Below, piece by piece: positions 18,163-26,750 of a stretch of 64,000 nt of DNA. The stretch is taken from the NCBI GenBank assembly GCA_041395725.1, contig JAWKZW010000001.1, positions 2,046,001 to 2,110,000 of the forward strand, given 5' to 3'. The position numbers and the translations under genes were made by a program. The notes under the pieces are model-generated. The model had not been told where the DNA came from and searched no databases. It worked only from the letters and a program-made list of their open reading frames with translations. Positions within the stretch are counted from its first letter, which is position 1. Each line of letters opens with the position of its first letter. The stretch comes from Gammaproteobacteria bacterium. Its GTDB lineage: Bacteria > Pseudomonadota > Gammaproteobacteria > Pseudomonadales > Pseudohongiellaceae.

Positions 18163-19440
18163 TCAGGTGGACATCCCCCGGGCAGCAATTTGCCAGACGG
18201 CCTCCACCCGATCATTGCGAATAGCGTACATCTGATCGTAGAGATTAACCACCGGGTCACAATGGGACACTATCAGTTCAATCTTGTCTCCGACCGAATA
18301 AGTTTTTGACGGATTGTCCTGGTAGATCAGAGTGCCAAATTCATCGGAACCTGAGCTGTAACTCAAACCGCTTTCTCCTTTCACCAGTGCCCAGGGTCGA
18401 TTAATGGTGCAGGCTTTGGCGCCAGCATCTGTTGTTACACGCCCCTCATACTGATCGTTCAGGACAGTGGTGAGTATAGTGAGCGAAGACTCAAAGTCGG
18501 AGTAAACACTATCATCGTTCCGACCACCGATAGCCAGGTACTGAGCATCCATGAACACATAGCTGCCAACCTGCACATCGGTCAGGCCTCGAGTTTCGTG
18601 GTCGATATTGTAGGTGCCGGTGCCGCCACCGCTGAAAATTTCGGTGTTCAACCCGGACTGGTACATCAGATCGAACGTTGCAGTCGCCGCGGCCAGTCGT
18701 TCAAGAGTCTGCGACCGACGCCGGGCAAAGCCGGTAACGTGCTGAGATCCGCCGTCATAACAAAGCAGTCCTCGCAGCCTGAGGCCGGGGAGTTGATCCA
18801 CCAGCTGGGCCAGAGCCAGGGCTGGTTGCCCGGGGGTAATGCCGGTGCGGTGTCCGCCCGGATCTACATCAATTACAACATCGGCAATGATGCCAAGTTC
18901 CTCGGCGGCGGCAGACAGGTCTCGGGCGTTGCGGGGCGAGTCAGTAGCCTGAATGAAACTGCTGTTGTCACGTCTCAATGCCATGGCCCGGCGAATCTTG
19001 GTCGATGTCACGTTGGTGGTAGTCATCAGGATTTCATTGATGCCGTGCTGGAACATGACTTCCGCTTCACTGATCTTGGCAGTGCAGATTCCCACGGAAC
19101 CGCTATCCAGTTGCATCTGCGCGATAACAGGACACTTGTGCGTCTTGGCGTGGGGGCGGCTGGCGATGCCATTGCGCGCGACAGTAGTCTGCATGGTCTG
19201 CAGGTTGGACTCCAGGGCATCGAGATCGACACATAAAGCAGGAGTATCAAGCTCCCACTTGGAAACATTAACCTGCATTTCCCCATCTACATAGAAGGAA
19301 CGCATTTCAGCCGGAGAATAACCCCTGACGGCGCTGGGAATGATCATGGCGGCGGCTCCTGTCGACTGCAAGAAGCGTCGTCGAGTCATTGCTTGAACTC
19401 TGGACTTGACGCTCGATTCATTTTTTGATTGATGCTTCAT
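18163..19440 (-). CDS. Tat-exported D-threonine-aldolase-like PLP enzyme
   Basis: A 425-residue fold-type III PLP enzyme related to D-threonine/D-3-hydroxyaspartate aldolases. The first ~45 residues hold a Tat signal (RRRFLQSTGAAAMIIPSAV). 'LDTPALCVDLDALESNL' begins the alanine-racemase-like barrel, and the PLP lysine is in 'SRPHAKTHKCP'. 'VVIDVDPGGHRTGI' and 'EIFSGGGTGTYNID' match the cofactor pocket. The C-terminal 'LIVSHCDPVVNLYDQMY' carries the His-x-Asp metal site (His-Cys-Asp). It would cleave D-hydroxy amino acids in the periplasm; a Tat-exported form is uncommon but known in environmental proteobacteria. Confidence 0.85.
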   Translation of the reverse strand: MKHQSKNESSVKSRVQAMTRRRFLQSTGAAAMIIPSAVRGYSPAEMRSFYVDGEMQVNVSKWELDTPALCVDLDALESNLQTMQTTVARNGIASRPHAKTHKCPVIAQMQLDSGSVGICTAKISEAEVMFQHGINEILMTTTNVTSTKIRRAMALRRDNSSFIQATDSPRNARDLSAAAEELGIIADVVIDVDPGGHRTGITPGQPALALAQLVDQLPGLRLRGLLCYDGGSQHVTGFARRRSQTLERLAAATATFDLMYQSGLNTEIFSGGGTGTYNIDHETRGLTDVQVGSYVFMDAQYLAIGGRNDDSVYSDFESSLTILTTVLNDQYEGRVTTDAGAKACTINRPWALVKGESGLSYSSGSDEFGTLIYQDNPSKTYSVGDKIELIVSHCDPVVNLYDQMYAIRNDRVEAVWQIAARGMST

Positions 19441-19660
19441 TCAGATTCTCCTATTGCCCGGGCAGGCCCCGTTCTTCTTCTTCTTCTTTGAACTTCGGGC
19501 TGGACACGGCAGTGATCTTATTAACTCCGCTGGGGTTGACCTGTGCTGATATGTGGTGAGAGTCCGACCTTTATATCCAAAACCACTCTTACAAATCCAC
19601 TCTTTTGATAGATTTCTCTTTGCATTTTTGCTTCTTGGCAAACCTCTATCCAGAGATTCG

Positions 19661-19698
19661 CTTATCAACTACCGCAGGGCATCGCGATAGTTGATAAG
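19661..19698. repeat. 11-bp inverted repeat in spacer
   Basis: CTTATCAACTA and TAGTTGATAAG enclose a 16-base loop. The spacer 19441-19737 separates the TauE-like gene from the aldolase gene, both on the minus strand. The motif AGAGGTTCCC just after the right arm recurs near 23670. It may be a transcription end for the TauE-like gene's downstream side or an operator; no U-run is obvious. Confidence 0.45.
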
Positions 19699-19737
19699 AG
19701 GTTCCCCGGGATGGCAATGCGAATATTCACTTTTCGG

Positions 19738-20478
19738 TTATAAGGCCAACAGATCAAGTTCGACCAATCCCTTGCCCAGGTATACGATACCCAATACCAG
19801 AATTACAATTCGACCCGCTTGCCTGAACACCGCGTCATCTATTTTTTCGATCACGTGTTTACCCAACCAGTTACCCAGGATCGCTGCCACAACAACCGAC
19901 GGGTAAATCCAGGTGGGAAGATTCGTAGAGAGCGACAGGAAGAAAGTATAGTATCCGAGCTTAATGACGTGCCCCAGTGTTTGCGTAATGGCTTTAGTTC
20001 CGAGTATTTCATGACGCGTCAGGTTGCTCTTATTGTAAAAAATATCAAGTACTGGCCCGGAGGCGCCAGCCAGCATTTGCGCCAGTGTTACGACAAGCCC
20101 TGACAGAAAAGCAACTGGCTTTCGCTCTATATCCAGAGCGATAGTGGAGGGAAGCATTAATGCCAGAAAAGGGAATGTCCCGATTAGTAGAAATACCAGT
20201 CCCTGGTTGGATACCAGCGAGGTGGCAACAAAAAACCCCAGGATAATAAAGCTGCCCAGTGAATAGGGGATAAAAACGCCCCAGCGCAGATGGTGTCGGT
20301 ATATCCATATGCGTGAACCGTTAGAGGCGGTTTGGGCAAGCCCGTGTAGAACCATTGCAGCAGGAACCGACAGAGCAAAGCTGAAAACCCCCATCAGGAT
20401 AATTCCGCCGGCCATACTTAAGACGCCAGAAATAAAACTGGTTGTCAGTGTCGCCAGGACCAGCAGTAAGAGTGGCAT
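19738..20478 (-). CDS. TauE/SafE-family membrane transporter
   Basis: A 246-residue protein with about seven to eight hydrophobic helices and the family's repeated architecture. It opens with 'FISGVLSMAGGIILMGVF', the glycine-rich first helix of TauE/SafE (formerly DUF81) carriers, and has the corresponding second-half segment 'LVVTLAQMLAGASGPVLDIF'. Members export or import sulfite, sulfoacetate, taurine-derived and other organic anions. Its nearest neighbours on the same strand are the D-aldolase gene (downstream), which suggests an amino-acid or organosulfur context, but the substrate is not determined. Confidence 0.78.
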   Translation of the reverse strand: MPLLLLVLATLTTSFISGVLSMAGGIILMGVFSFALSVPAAMVLHGLAQTASNGSRIWIYRHHLRWGVFIPYSLGSFIILGFFVATSLVSNQGLVFLLIGTFPFLALMLPSTIALDIERKPVAFLSGLVVTLAQMLAGASGPVLDIFYNKSNLTRHEILGTKAITQTLGHVIKLGYYTFFLSLSTNLPTWIYPSVVVAAILGNWLGKHVIEKIDDAVFRQAGRIVILVLGIVYLGKGLVELDLLAL

Positions 20479-21006
20479 ATTGTGCTGTTCACAATTCTAT
20501 AAGTTGGCCGGACCGATACAGCGAAGGGACTTTCTGCTGTGCTCGATCCTGTCCAGTTAAACGCAGGGCTGAACTGACCCCGATTCTTATTGAAGAGCCC
20601 AGAACCCCGCAGCGCATTGTGGCAAATAATCAGGGGCTCCTAAAGCTTATGGCTGGCTTGAGAAGATTTATTCACTAAGGCTTATTCAATAAAAGACCAT
20701 TGGCTTATTACTATGTATTTGCAACCGGAAATCAACAGTCTGCAGCAAGGATCCCGTTCCGGCGAATTTGCTGGTCGTGCTGGAATAGGGGATCCACCGG
20801 TACCGCGACGATAAAGGAGAATTTCACACTCGCCGCAAGATTCAGGTTCGATAGTGTCTCCGTATTGCCATTTTTGACTGGTTGGCTGTATATATATACA
20901 TGTGTCGGGTAACCCATACTTGCAAGAAGCCCAACCAGCTAATACTATTTCTGTGGTTCGACGCTAAGAACCTGATAAGAAAAACCTTGGCTTTGGGAAA
21001 AAAACA
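20479..21006. other. Spacer without convincing genes
   Basis: Open frames in this 0.5-kb stretch lack ribosome-binding sites and protein-like composition. It contains the promoter region of the minus-strand TauE-like gene and of the small plus-strand gene at 21007. Nothing else is recognised. Confidence 0.4.
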
Positions 21007-21189
21007 ATGAAAAACAAAGACTCTGTGGTTTATATCGTGTTTATTCTTTCCTTTGCACTGTTCGTGCTGTCACCCGCAATAATAGATAATGTTTTCGCGC
21101 AGGATGCCCCAGTTACCAGCGTTTTTAATACCTGGCTGGTTTACGGCGAAAACTTCGTCAACTCGATGGTTTTCAACCCCGGGTTGTAA
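21007..21189 (+). CDS. Small exported or membrane-anchored peptide, unknown
   Basis: A 60-residue frame with a charged start (MKNKDS), a hydrophobic stretch 'VVYIVFILSFALFVLSPAI' and a possible signal-peptidase site 'NVFAQDA', leaving a mature peptide of about 28 residues (APVTSVFNTWLVYGENFVNS...). The upstream region is A-rich but has no clear Shine-Dalgarno. The signal-peptide pattern makes it more credible than other short frames around it, yet no family is recognised and it may not be expressed. Confidence 0.4.
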   Translation: MKNKDSVVYIVFILSFALFVLSPAIIDNVFAQDAPVTSVFNTWLVYGENFVNSMVFNPGL

Positions 21190-21753
21190 GCGTTGCAGGG
21201 TCGGTTTCGGGCCGATCACGACCATGAAATGCTTTGCCAGCGCTAATGGTTAAGCAAGAATAGAAATGCTTGTTCATGCTGGTGAAAGAGTTCAGAAAAT
21301 AGAACTCTCTGCTGCGTTGTGTTCCGAATTTCCTGTTTGCTGATCCTTGCCAAAGTGGTTTTCCAGAAGGATTGGTGGCTATCAGCCGGGAAAGCAGTGA
21401 GAGACAGATTAAGAGATTAAGAAATTAAAAGATTGAGAGACAGATACAGGAAATAAGGTCTCGACACTCTCTCAGAGACTGGCGCCACTATCAGCTTCCA
21501 GCTTCGCCGCCAGTGGCACTGGACAATCCGCGACTTCGGAGCTACATTTTGTAGCTTCAATGGGCCCGGAACTGGAAAACTCCTGCTTAGAGAGATACTT
21601 TTTTTACTTCCCAGTAATCCCTGACGAAAGCGCATTACTTTCTCTCGTTAACCCTGCCAAGCCAGGGCTGGGATTCCGTAGGGTAACGTATTTCCAGCTC
21701 CGAATTGCACAAAACCTGTTACCCCTGCAGTCCACCTGAACGAGGATACCACG
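21190..21753. other. Spacer with short direct repeat
   Basis: A 0.56-kb stretch without a convincing gene. The 11-mer GAGAGACAGAT occurs at 21399-21409 and 21435-21445, framing an A-rich segment made of AAGAGATTAAGAAATTAAAAG. This looks like slippage-prone sequence rather than a binding-site array. The promoter of the Tat amidohydrolase gene must lie in the right part. Confidence 0.35.
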
Positions 21754-23487
21754 ATGACCAAGAACAGCCGACGAGACTTCCTGCAACTTTCCGGATTTGG
21801 GATGGCGGGTCTGGCAGGTGCGCCATTACTTGCCGGCAAGGCGCAGGCCCAGCCGCTGGCTTCTGCAATCAGTGGGTCGGCCAATCCCGACCTTGTTGTG
21901 ATCAATGCCAATGTTTACACCATTGATCCCAGTCTGCCACGCGCCAGCGCGTTCGCGGTTAAGGGGGATCGCTTCCTGGCTGTGGGCAGCACGGACGAGA
22001 TCCGCAATCTTGCAGGCGGCAATACGCAGGTAGTCGACGCTCAGGGCATGACTGTGGTGCCGGGCTTCATCGACTGCCATGTCCATGCCCGTGGTGAAAC
22101 TCTGCTGTATGAGGTACTGGTGGGCAACCCCTTCGAGGTGGAGTTTGTCAGCATTGCCAGTATTGTGGACAAGCTGCGGGCCAAGGCACAGACCCTGCCG
22201 CCTGGCACCTGGGTGGAGGGCTATTTCTTTGACGACACCAAGCTGACGGACGATCGGGGCATTCATCGCCGAGACCTGGACGAGGTCTCAAGGGATCATC
22301 CTGTTGTGGTGCGCCATCGCGGCGGCCACTCGGCCTTCTATAACAGCAAGGCCTTTGAGATGGCCGGCATCACCAATATGACTCCGGATCCAATGGGCGG
22401 CACCTACGACAAGGATCCGGAAGGTCAGCTGACCGGTAGGGTAACCGACCGTGCCATGTATCCATTCCGGGAGGTTGGCAGCCGGGCTACTTTCAGTGCG
22501 CAAGAGCAGGAGCGACGTGCTCGAGACTCGATTGCCTATATTTCCAAGCAATTTGCACGGTACGGGCTGACCAGCGTGCACCATGAAGGGGGCGACCTGG
22601 CAGCGATACAGGACGTGCGTGCCCGGGGCGAGTTATTGCACCGGGTGAGTTACGAAGCCAGCGGCACGGTACTGGAATCCATGATCGCCGCCGGCATAAA
22701 GACCGGGTTCGGGGACGAGTGGATCAAGCTTGGCGCTACTTCGGAACATACTGTTGATGGTTCCTTTTCTGAGCGCACCATGGCCATCAGTGTGGATTAT
22801 CCCAACGTGTCGCCTCCCTACCGTGGCAATGTCACGGAAAGCCAGGATGTGTTGAATGACTGGGTTGAGCGTGTACATCGAGCCGGCATACAGGTGAATG
22901 TACACGCCAATGGCGACGTGGCGATCGACAGCTTTCTGACCGCGGCCGAGCGGGCCCAGCGCCTGTACCCGCGTCCAGACGCGCGACCCAAAATCACTCA
23001 TTGTACGCTCGTCACGGAAGATCTGGTGCGCCGGATGCACGCGCTGGGTTGTGTGCCGGCGATGTTTACCACGTATGCCTACTATAACCCCGACAAATTC
23101 GTTTATTACGGCGAAGACCTGATGCAACGGGCCATGGCGTACCGCAGCATGCTGGATGCAGGCATCATGGCCTGCGCCGGTTCCGACTTCAGCCCGGGGC
23201 CATTCGCGCCGTTGATGGGGATACAGGGCATGGTGACCCGGCGGGGCTGGGACGGCAAGGTATGGGGCGCGAACCAGCGCATCAGCGTCGCGGAAGCGAT
23301 CGCCGTCAGTACCTACAATGGTGCCTGGGCGTCAGGCGAGGAAAGTATCAAGGGCTCCATCACGGCCGGCAAGCTGGCCGACTATGTCATGCTTGCGGAA
23401 GACCCCCATACCATTGACCCGGAGAACATCAAGGATATCGAGATTGCCCGGACGGTGGTGGGTGGTATGACTTCCTACGAGGCGTGA
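21754..23487 (+). CDS. YtcJ-like amidohydrolase, Tat-exported
   Basis: A 577-residue amidohydrolase (amidohydro_3). The N-terminus is a clear twin-arginine signal, 'SRRDFLQLSGFGMAGLAG', with cleavage after 'GKAQAQ'. Metal-site motifs are 'VVPGFIDCHVHARGE' (His-x-His), 'IQVNVHANGDVAIDS', 'KITHCTLV' and 'IMACAGSDFSPGPFAPL'. It differs from the lipoprotein enzyme at 16328 in export route and shares only the fold-level motifs, so the two are paralogues rather than a recent duplication. It likely hydrolyses a cyclic or N-acyl amide; the substrate is unknown. Confidence 0.85.
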   Translation: MTKNSRRDFLQLSGFGMAGLAGAPLLAGKAQAQPLASAISGSANPDLVVINANVYTIDPSLPRASAFAVKGDRFLAVGSTDEIRNLAGGNTQVVDAQGMTVVPGFIDCHVHARGETLLYEVLVGNPFEVEFVSIASIVDKLRAKAQTLPPGTWVEGYFFDDTKLTDDRGIHRRDLDEVSRDHPVVVRHRGGHSAFYNSKAFEMAGITNMTPDPMGGTYDKDPEGQLTGRVTDRAMYPFREVGSRATFSAQEQERRARDSIAYISKQFARYGLTSVHHEGGDLAAIQDVRARGELLHRVSYEASGTVLESMIAAGIKTGFGDEWIKLGATSEHTVDGSFSERTMAISVDYPNVSPPYRGNVTESQDVLNDWVERVHRAGIQVNVHANGDVAIDSFLTAAERAQRLYPRPDARPKITHCTLVTEDLVRRMHALGCVPAMFTTYAYYNPDKFVYYGEDLMQRAMAYRSMLDAGIMACAGSDFSPGPFAPLMGIQGMVTRRGWDGKVWGANQRISVAEAIAVSTYNGAWASGEESIKGSITAGKLADYVMLAEDPHTIDPENIKDIEIARTVVGGMTSYEA

Positions 23488-23853
23488 TGGCGGAGGGGTT
23501 GAAAGCGGTGTCTGATTTATACGAGTAACACGAGCACTTATCAAGCGGCCTGGTTGTTTGTTGGCAGTGTTTGCACTGGTTTCAGGGATTTTGAGCCGCT
23601 GTTGATCTGGCTATTGTTACTCGTCCCTCTATCCCTCTATCCCTGCCAGGATCAGCCAGGTGATATCGATCAGAGGTTCCCTGGATCGAACCTCTCTCGC
23701 GCTGTGAATTGTAATCGATAGATGAAAGAATGCCCTGGTTAACCGAGCTAGCCAGTTCCTGCATCATCGCATTTTCCCCAGCGTATATTCGACTGGACGG
23801 CCTTCATTCCGCATCAGTGCACATCATCAATCACTTCCAAAAAAGGAATTACA
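23488..23853. other. Spacer
   Basis: No gene is seen in these 366 bases. They include a short pyrimidine repeat (CCCTCTATCCCTCTATCCCTG near 23629) and the AGAGGTTCCC motif also present near 19697. The ribosome-binding site AAAGGAATTACA for the next gene lies at the right end. Confidence 0.35.
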
Positions 23854-24327
23854 ATGAAGAAGCTGCAATTTATTTTTGCCTTGTTTACAAGCGTATTTTT
23901 CACAGACATACATTCGAGTTATGCCGACGAAGACGTGTATAGGGCGTGCACGAATTTAGTCTATGGCTACGCTTACCATCGTGATCAATTCAATGCTGAT
24001 GAGTTTGCCAATCTATTTACGGAGAATGCGTCACTTACGGTAGTGGGACAGACCTGGGTTGGTCGCGAGGATATCCGGCAACGTATTGAGGGGCTCAAGA
24101 CTGGTTCGTCCATTCGGCATGAGATGAGCACGATTCGCATTGTGCCAGTTGATGATGACCATGCCACCGGGGTCAGCTATGCCACGATTTATAGCGCACC
24201 CGCAGGTGAGTACAGTGTGTCGGGCTTCGTCCTGATGGGCGAGTATCACGACGATTTCGTTCGTACGGCCGAGGGTTGGAAAATTAGCAAGCGAGTACTG
24301 GTGCAGAAATATACTTCCCAGCGCTAA
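23854..24327 (+). CDS. Exported SnoaL/NTF2-like protein
   Basis: A 157-residue protein with a signal peptide ('LQFIFALFTSVFFTDIHSSYA') and a SnoaL-like (NTF2 superfamily) domain. 'DQFNADEFANLFTENASLTV' and 'WVGREDIRQRIEGL' are the helix-cone signature, and 'GWKISKRVLVQKY' is the terminal strand. Such proteins act as hydratases, isomerases or ligand binders. The residues that would decide activity cannot be assigned with confidence. AAGGAATT precedes the ATG. It stands alone next to an insertion-sequence remnant. Confidence 0.78.
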   Translation: MKKLQFIFALFTSVFFTDIHSSYADEDVYRACTNLVYGYAYHRDQFNADEFANLFTENASLTVVGQTWVGREDIRQRIEGLKTGSSIRHEMSTIRIVPVDDDHATGVSYATIYSAPAGEYSVSGFVLMGEYHDDFVRTAEGWKISKRVLVQKYTSQR

Positions 24328-24360
24328 ATCTGGCGATTCGAACTTCTTTAGCTGCGAGGT

Positions 24361-24960
24361 TTGGACTTCCCAGACTTTACTAGACACTTTCCAATCCATT
24401 AAACTAAGCCTCTTCAAACTTGGCCGGGGAAAGCCCACCGTTGCTTGAATGACGCTTGATCGGATTGTAGAACATCTCGATAAATTTACATATCTCCGTT
24501 CTGGCTTCCCCACGAGTCGCGTAGATCTTCCTTCGAGTGACGCGTTTCTTAAACGTGGCAAAGAAGCTCTCCGCCACGGTGTTGTCGTGGCAGTTTCCCC
24601 TCCGACTCATTGACGGCAGCATGTTGTTTTCTTTCAAGAACGTAAGGCAGTCGTCGCTGCCGTACTAACTTTCCTGATCACTGTGAAATAACACCTCGTG
24701 CTTGGGTTACCGCCTTAGCTTCGCCATCGTGATAGCATCGATCACCAGATGACGGTCGATATTCTTGCCCATGGCCCACCCGACGATTTTTCTGGAAAAT
24801 AAATCCAGCACCGTGGCCACATACAAAAATCCCCCATAGGTTCTGATATAAGTGATTTCACTGACCCACGCCTTGTTCGGCTTGTCGGGATTAAACTCTT
24901 TGTTTAACAAGTTGTCTGCGACCCGTGCCGGCTTGCCATCCTGAAGTAAGAATTGCGAAA
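24361..24960 (-). mobile_element. IS3-family element remnant (orfB, two in-frame stops)
   Basis: The minus strand from about 24950 to 24404 encodes the C-terminal two thirds of an IS3 OrfB integrase in one frame: 'NKAWVSEITYIRTYGGFLYV', 'LDLFSRKIVGWAMG', 'RRGNCHDNTVAESFFATFK' and 'FIEMFYNPIKRHS'. This covers DDE residues of the rve domain. Two stops interrupt it, TAA in 'KLRR-stop-PKHEVLFHSDQ' and TAG in 'ES-stop-YGSDD', both at positions that are glutamine (CAA, CAG) in relatives. The N-terminus of OrfB and all of OrfA are missing. Bases 24361-24390 resemble an IS3 terminal repeat (TTGGACTTCCCAGACTTTAC). Confidence 0.8.
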
Positions 24961-25077
24961 GCTTTAGGGATGGACATGGCTATCTCAGCGTTAGATTAAA
25001 TTTCAGGAATCATTTGACCTGCGCTGAGTTTAGCCAGCCCTCGTCGGTTTGTCGACCCACAGACAGGGTCAGAACAA

Positions 25078-25278
25078 TCACTGACGCTTCATCCATTGAT
25101 CGACTTGCTTTTTCGCTTCTTCCCGCGATAATCCGTAGCGCTCCTGAACCAGTCCGGAGAGCTCTTCGGCAGAGCCATTTACCCGGTTCAGCTCGTCGTC
25201 AGTCAGCTTGCCCCACTGTTGCTTTGCCCGGCCCTTAAGTTTCTTCCATTTTCCTTCAACAATATCGCTGTTAATCAT
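25078..25278 (-). CDS. CsbD-family stress protein
   Basis: A 66-residue protein covering the complete CsbD domain ('MINSDIVEGKWKKLKGRAKQ', 'WGKLTDDELNRVNGSAEELS', 'GLVQERYGLSREEAKKQVDQW'). It is small, charged and cytosolic. CsbD proteins are induced by general stress in many bacteria but their biochemical role is not known. GGAGAACATT precedes the ATG. A sigma-54 type promoter match lies 40-55 bases upstream, divergent from the DUF883 operon, making it one arm of the stress island. Confidence 0.9.
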   Translation of the reverse strand: MINSDIVEGKWKKLKGRAKQQWGKLTDDELNRVNGSAEELSGLVQERYGLSREEAKKQVDQWMKRQ

Positions 25279-25317
25279 AATGTTCTCCTTGGTTTGATTA
25301 CTAACACAGGTTGAACA

Positions 25318-25333
25318 TGCGAGTATCGTGCCA
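25318..25333 (-). promoter_or_regulatory. Sigma-54 promoter for csbD
   Basis: On the minus strand the sequence reads TGGCAC-GATAC-TCGCA, matching the -24/-12 consensus TGGCAC-N5-TTGCW with one mismatch and the invariant GG and GC ten bases apart. Its -24 end is 55 bases from the csbD start. Confidence 0.75.
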
Positions 25334-25551
25334 GGACACTTTTCATTGCTTCGTGATACTTGTTACTACCTCATGACACTGCCGGTACGGCTGTAGAAAC
25401 CACCGTGCCATGAAATTTATTCACGGCGACTGAAAAACTTTCATGGATTCCGGGCAGAAACGCGGCTACAGAGCGATCTTGTTAGAGCAAAAGTTCTGCC
25501 TGATGTATAAAAAAACAGGAAAATTAGGTAATTAGGCATTCGTTCTGGAAG

Positions 25552-25567
25552 TGGCACAGCAGTTGCA
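25552..25567 (+). promoter_or_regulatory. Sigma-54 promoter for the DUF883 operon
   Basis: TGGCAC-AGCAG-TTGCA is a perfect -24/-12 match, 94 bases before ATG 25646. The 367-bp divergent region 25279-25645 that holds this and the csbD promoter has no gene; activator-binding sites shared by both promoters would be expected between them, but I found no clear repeated palindrome. Confidence 0.85.
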
Positions 25568-25645
25568 ACCGTGTAATGTGAGCGTTTCCTGTATCAGGGA
25601 ACATCGAGTTTTAATTAAATCCAAATGAATTAGTAAGGAGTAATT

Positions 25646-25963
25646 ATGAGTACTGCCAGTAAGCCAAATGGTGCCGCCAGTAACGAACAGGTGCCCGAGT
25701 TCACTTATAAACTGTCTGGGATCGCGCAGAGCGCATTGGACCAGGCAACAGAGAAAGTTGGCAAAGCTGAAGGTTCCATCAGAGAGTCTGTTTCCGCATC
25801 CAGTGATGCCATCTCCGATAATGCGGAGATCGCCGGATTGAAAATGGAAACGGCTGTCAACAAGACACGATATATGATTGCCAAGAGACCCCTGGTGGCA
25901 GCGGGCGTTGCCTTCGCCGCGGGTTTTCTGCTGACGTCGCTGACTTCCGACAAGAAATCCTGA
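25646..25963 (+). CDS. DUF883/ElaB-like membrane-anchored stress protein
   Basis: A 105-residue protein with an amphipathic, Ser/Ala-rich helical N-terminal part (SGIAQSALDQATEKVGKAEG...) and one C-terminal membrane helix preceded by basic residues ('AKRPLVAAGVAFAAGFLLTS'). This is the layout of ElaB/YqjD (DUF883), inner-membrane proteins that bind ribosomes in stationary phase in E. coli. AAGGAG sits 8 bases before the ATG. It is the first gene of a three-gene unit with a YqjE-like protein next, as in the E. coli yqjD-yqjE arrangement. Confidence 0.82.
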   Translation: MSTASKPNGAASNEQVPEFTYKLSGIAQSALDQATEKVGKAEGSIRESVSASSDAISDNAEIAGLKMETAVNKTRYMIAKRPLVAAGVAFAAGFLLTSLTSDKKS

Positions 25964-25966
25964 TCA

Positions 25967-26383
25967 ATGGGAATGCGGAAGATGAACAGTAGCTATTCAA
26001 ATAGTTCGGAGAACGGTAAGGCACTGGATAGCGGTGCCTTGCCCGGATCTTCATTCTCACGTCTTGTCGACCTGTACACCTTGCGATGGAAACTGTCCCG
26101 GGACTTGCTGGAAGAAGAGCTCAGGCAGGATATGAGCCAGGTATTTTCCGTTGGAGCGCTTGGTCTGGGATTGGCTATTCTGGTGAATTCAGCCTGGCTT
26201 GGCCTGGTCGGGATGACGATCTACCTGCTGCTCTCTGCTGGCTGGACGGTGGCTCAGGTTATTCTGTTTCTACTGTTGACTCACGGATTCCTGGCTCTGG
26301 TCCTGTGCCTGGCGATCAGCCGGCTGATGAGCAGAATAGACTTCGGAAAGCGAATTGAAACATGGAAGAACAGACTTTTTTAA
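25967..26383 (+). CDS. YqjE-like (phage holin superfamily 6) membrane protein
   Basis: A 138-residue protein with a polar Ser-rich N-terminus, an amphipathic helix ('LSRDLLEEELRQDMSQVF') and two membrane helices ('LGLAILVNSAWLGLVGMTIY' and 'AQVILFLLLTHGFLALVLC'). This is the arrangement of YqjE/holin-X proteins. It starts three bases after the DUF883 stop, so the two are co-translated. Alternative starts at ATG 25973 or 25982 are possible. It probably acts with the DUF883 protein at the inner membrane in stress. Confidence 0.75.
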   Translation: MGMRKMNSSYSNSSENGKALDSGALPGSSFSRLVDLYTLRWKLSRDLLEEELRQDMSQVFSVGALGLGLAILVNSAWLGLVGMTIYLLLSAGWTVAQVILFLLLTHGFLALVLCLAISRLMSRIDFGKRIETWKNRLF

Positions 26384-26402
26384 GCTCAACACAGGTGACA
26401 TT

Positions 26403-26750
26403 GTGCTATCTAAAGCCCGGAAGGAAAAAATAGACGATCTCGACATGAAGCTCGAGCTGTTGCGCCAATCAATCGAGCAGGAAAAAAAATCGCTTAGAGA
26501 GCGTTTCGTTTCCACCGCGGGGAAACCCGCGAACCTGCCACTCGTCTTTCTGTTCGGATGCGCTTCCGGCTGGATTCTGAGAAAAGAGGCGCTTACCGAG
26601 GCAGTATGCGCGCTGGCCAGGAGCGATCTGCCCTGGAAGGAACTGCTGGCGCAGTTTTCAGAAAGTTATACCGGCACGAGCGATGCGGTAGATCCGGAAC
26701 TGGTGCTGCAGATTCTGCAGGCAAGCCAGGCTTCAAAACGCGGAGATTAG
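26403..26750 (+). CDS. YqjK-position protein with coiled-coil start, unknown
   Basis: About 115 residues. The N-terminal half is a charged helix ('KEKIDDLDMKLELLRQSIEQ', then 'EKKSLRERF') followed by a short hydrophobic patch ('LPLVFLFGCASGWIL') and a mostly helical tail. GTG 26403 with AGGTGA before it is my preferred start; the frame is open back to TTG 26355, inside the previous gene. It occupies the third-gene place of yqjD-yqjE-yqjK-type operons, but sequence similarity to YqjK is not clear. Its 3' end overlaps the convergent histidine-kinase gene by four bases. Confidence 0.6.
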   Translation: MLSKARKEKIDDLDMKLELLRQSIEQEKKSLRERFVSTAGKPANLPLVFLFGCASGWILRKEALTEAVCALARSDLPWKELLAQFSESYTGTSDAVDPELVLQILQASQASKRGD

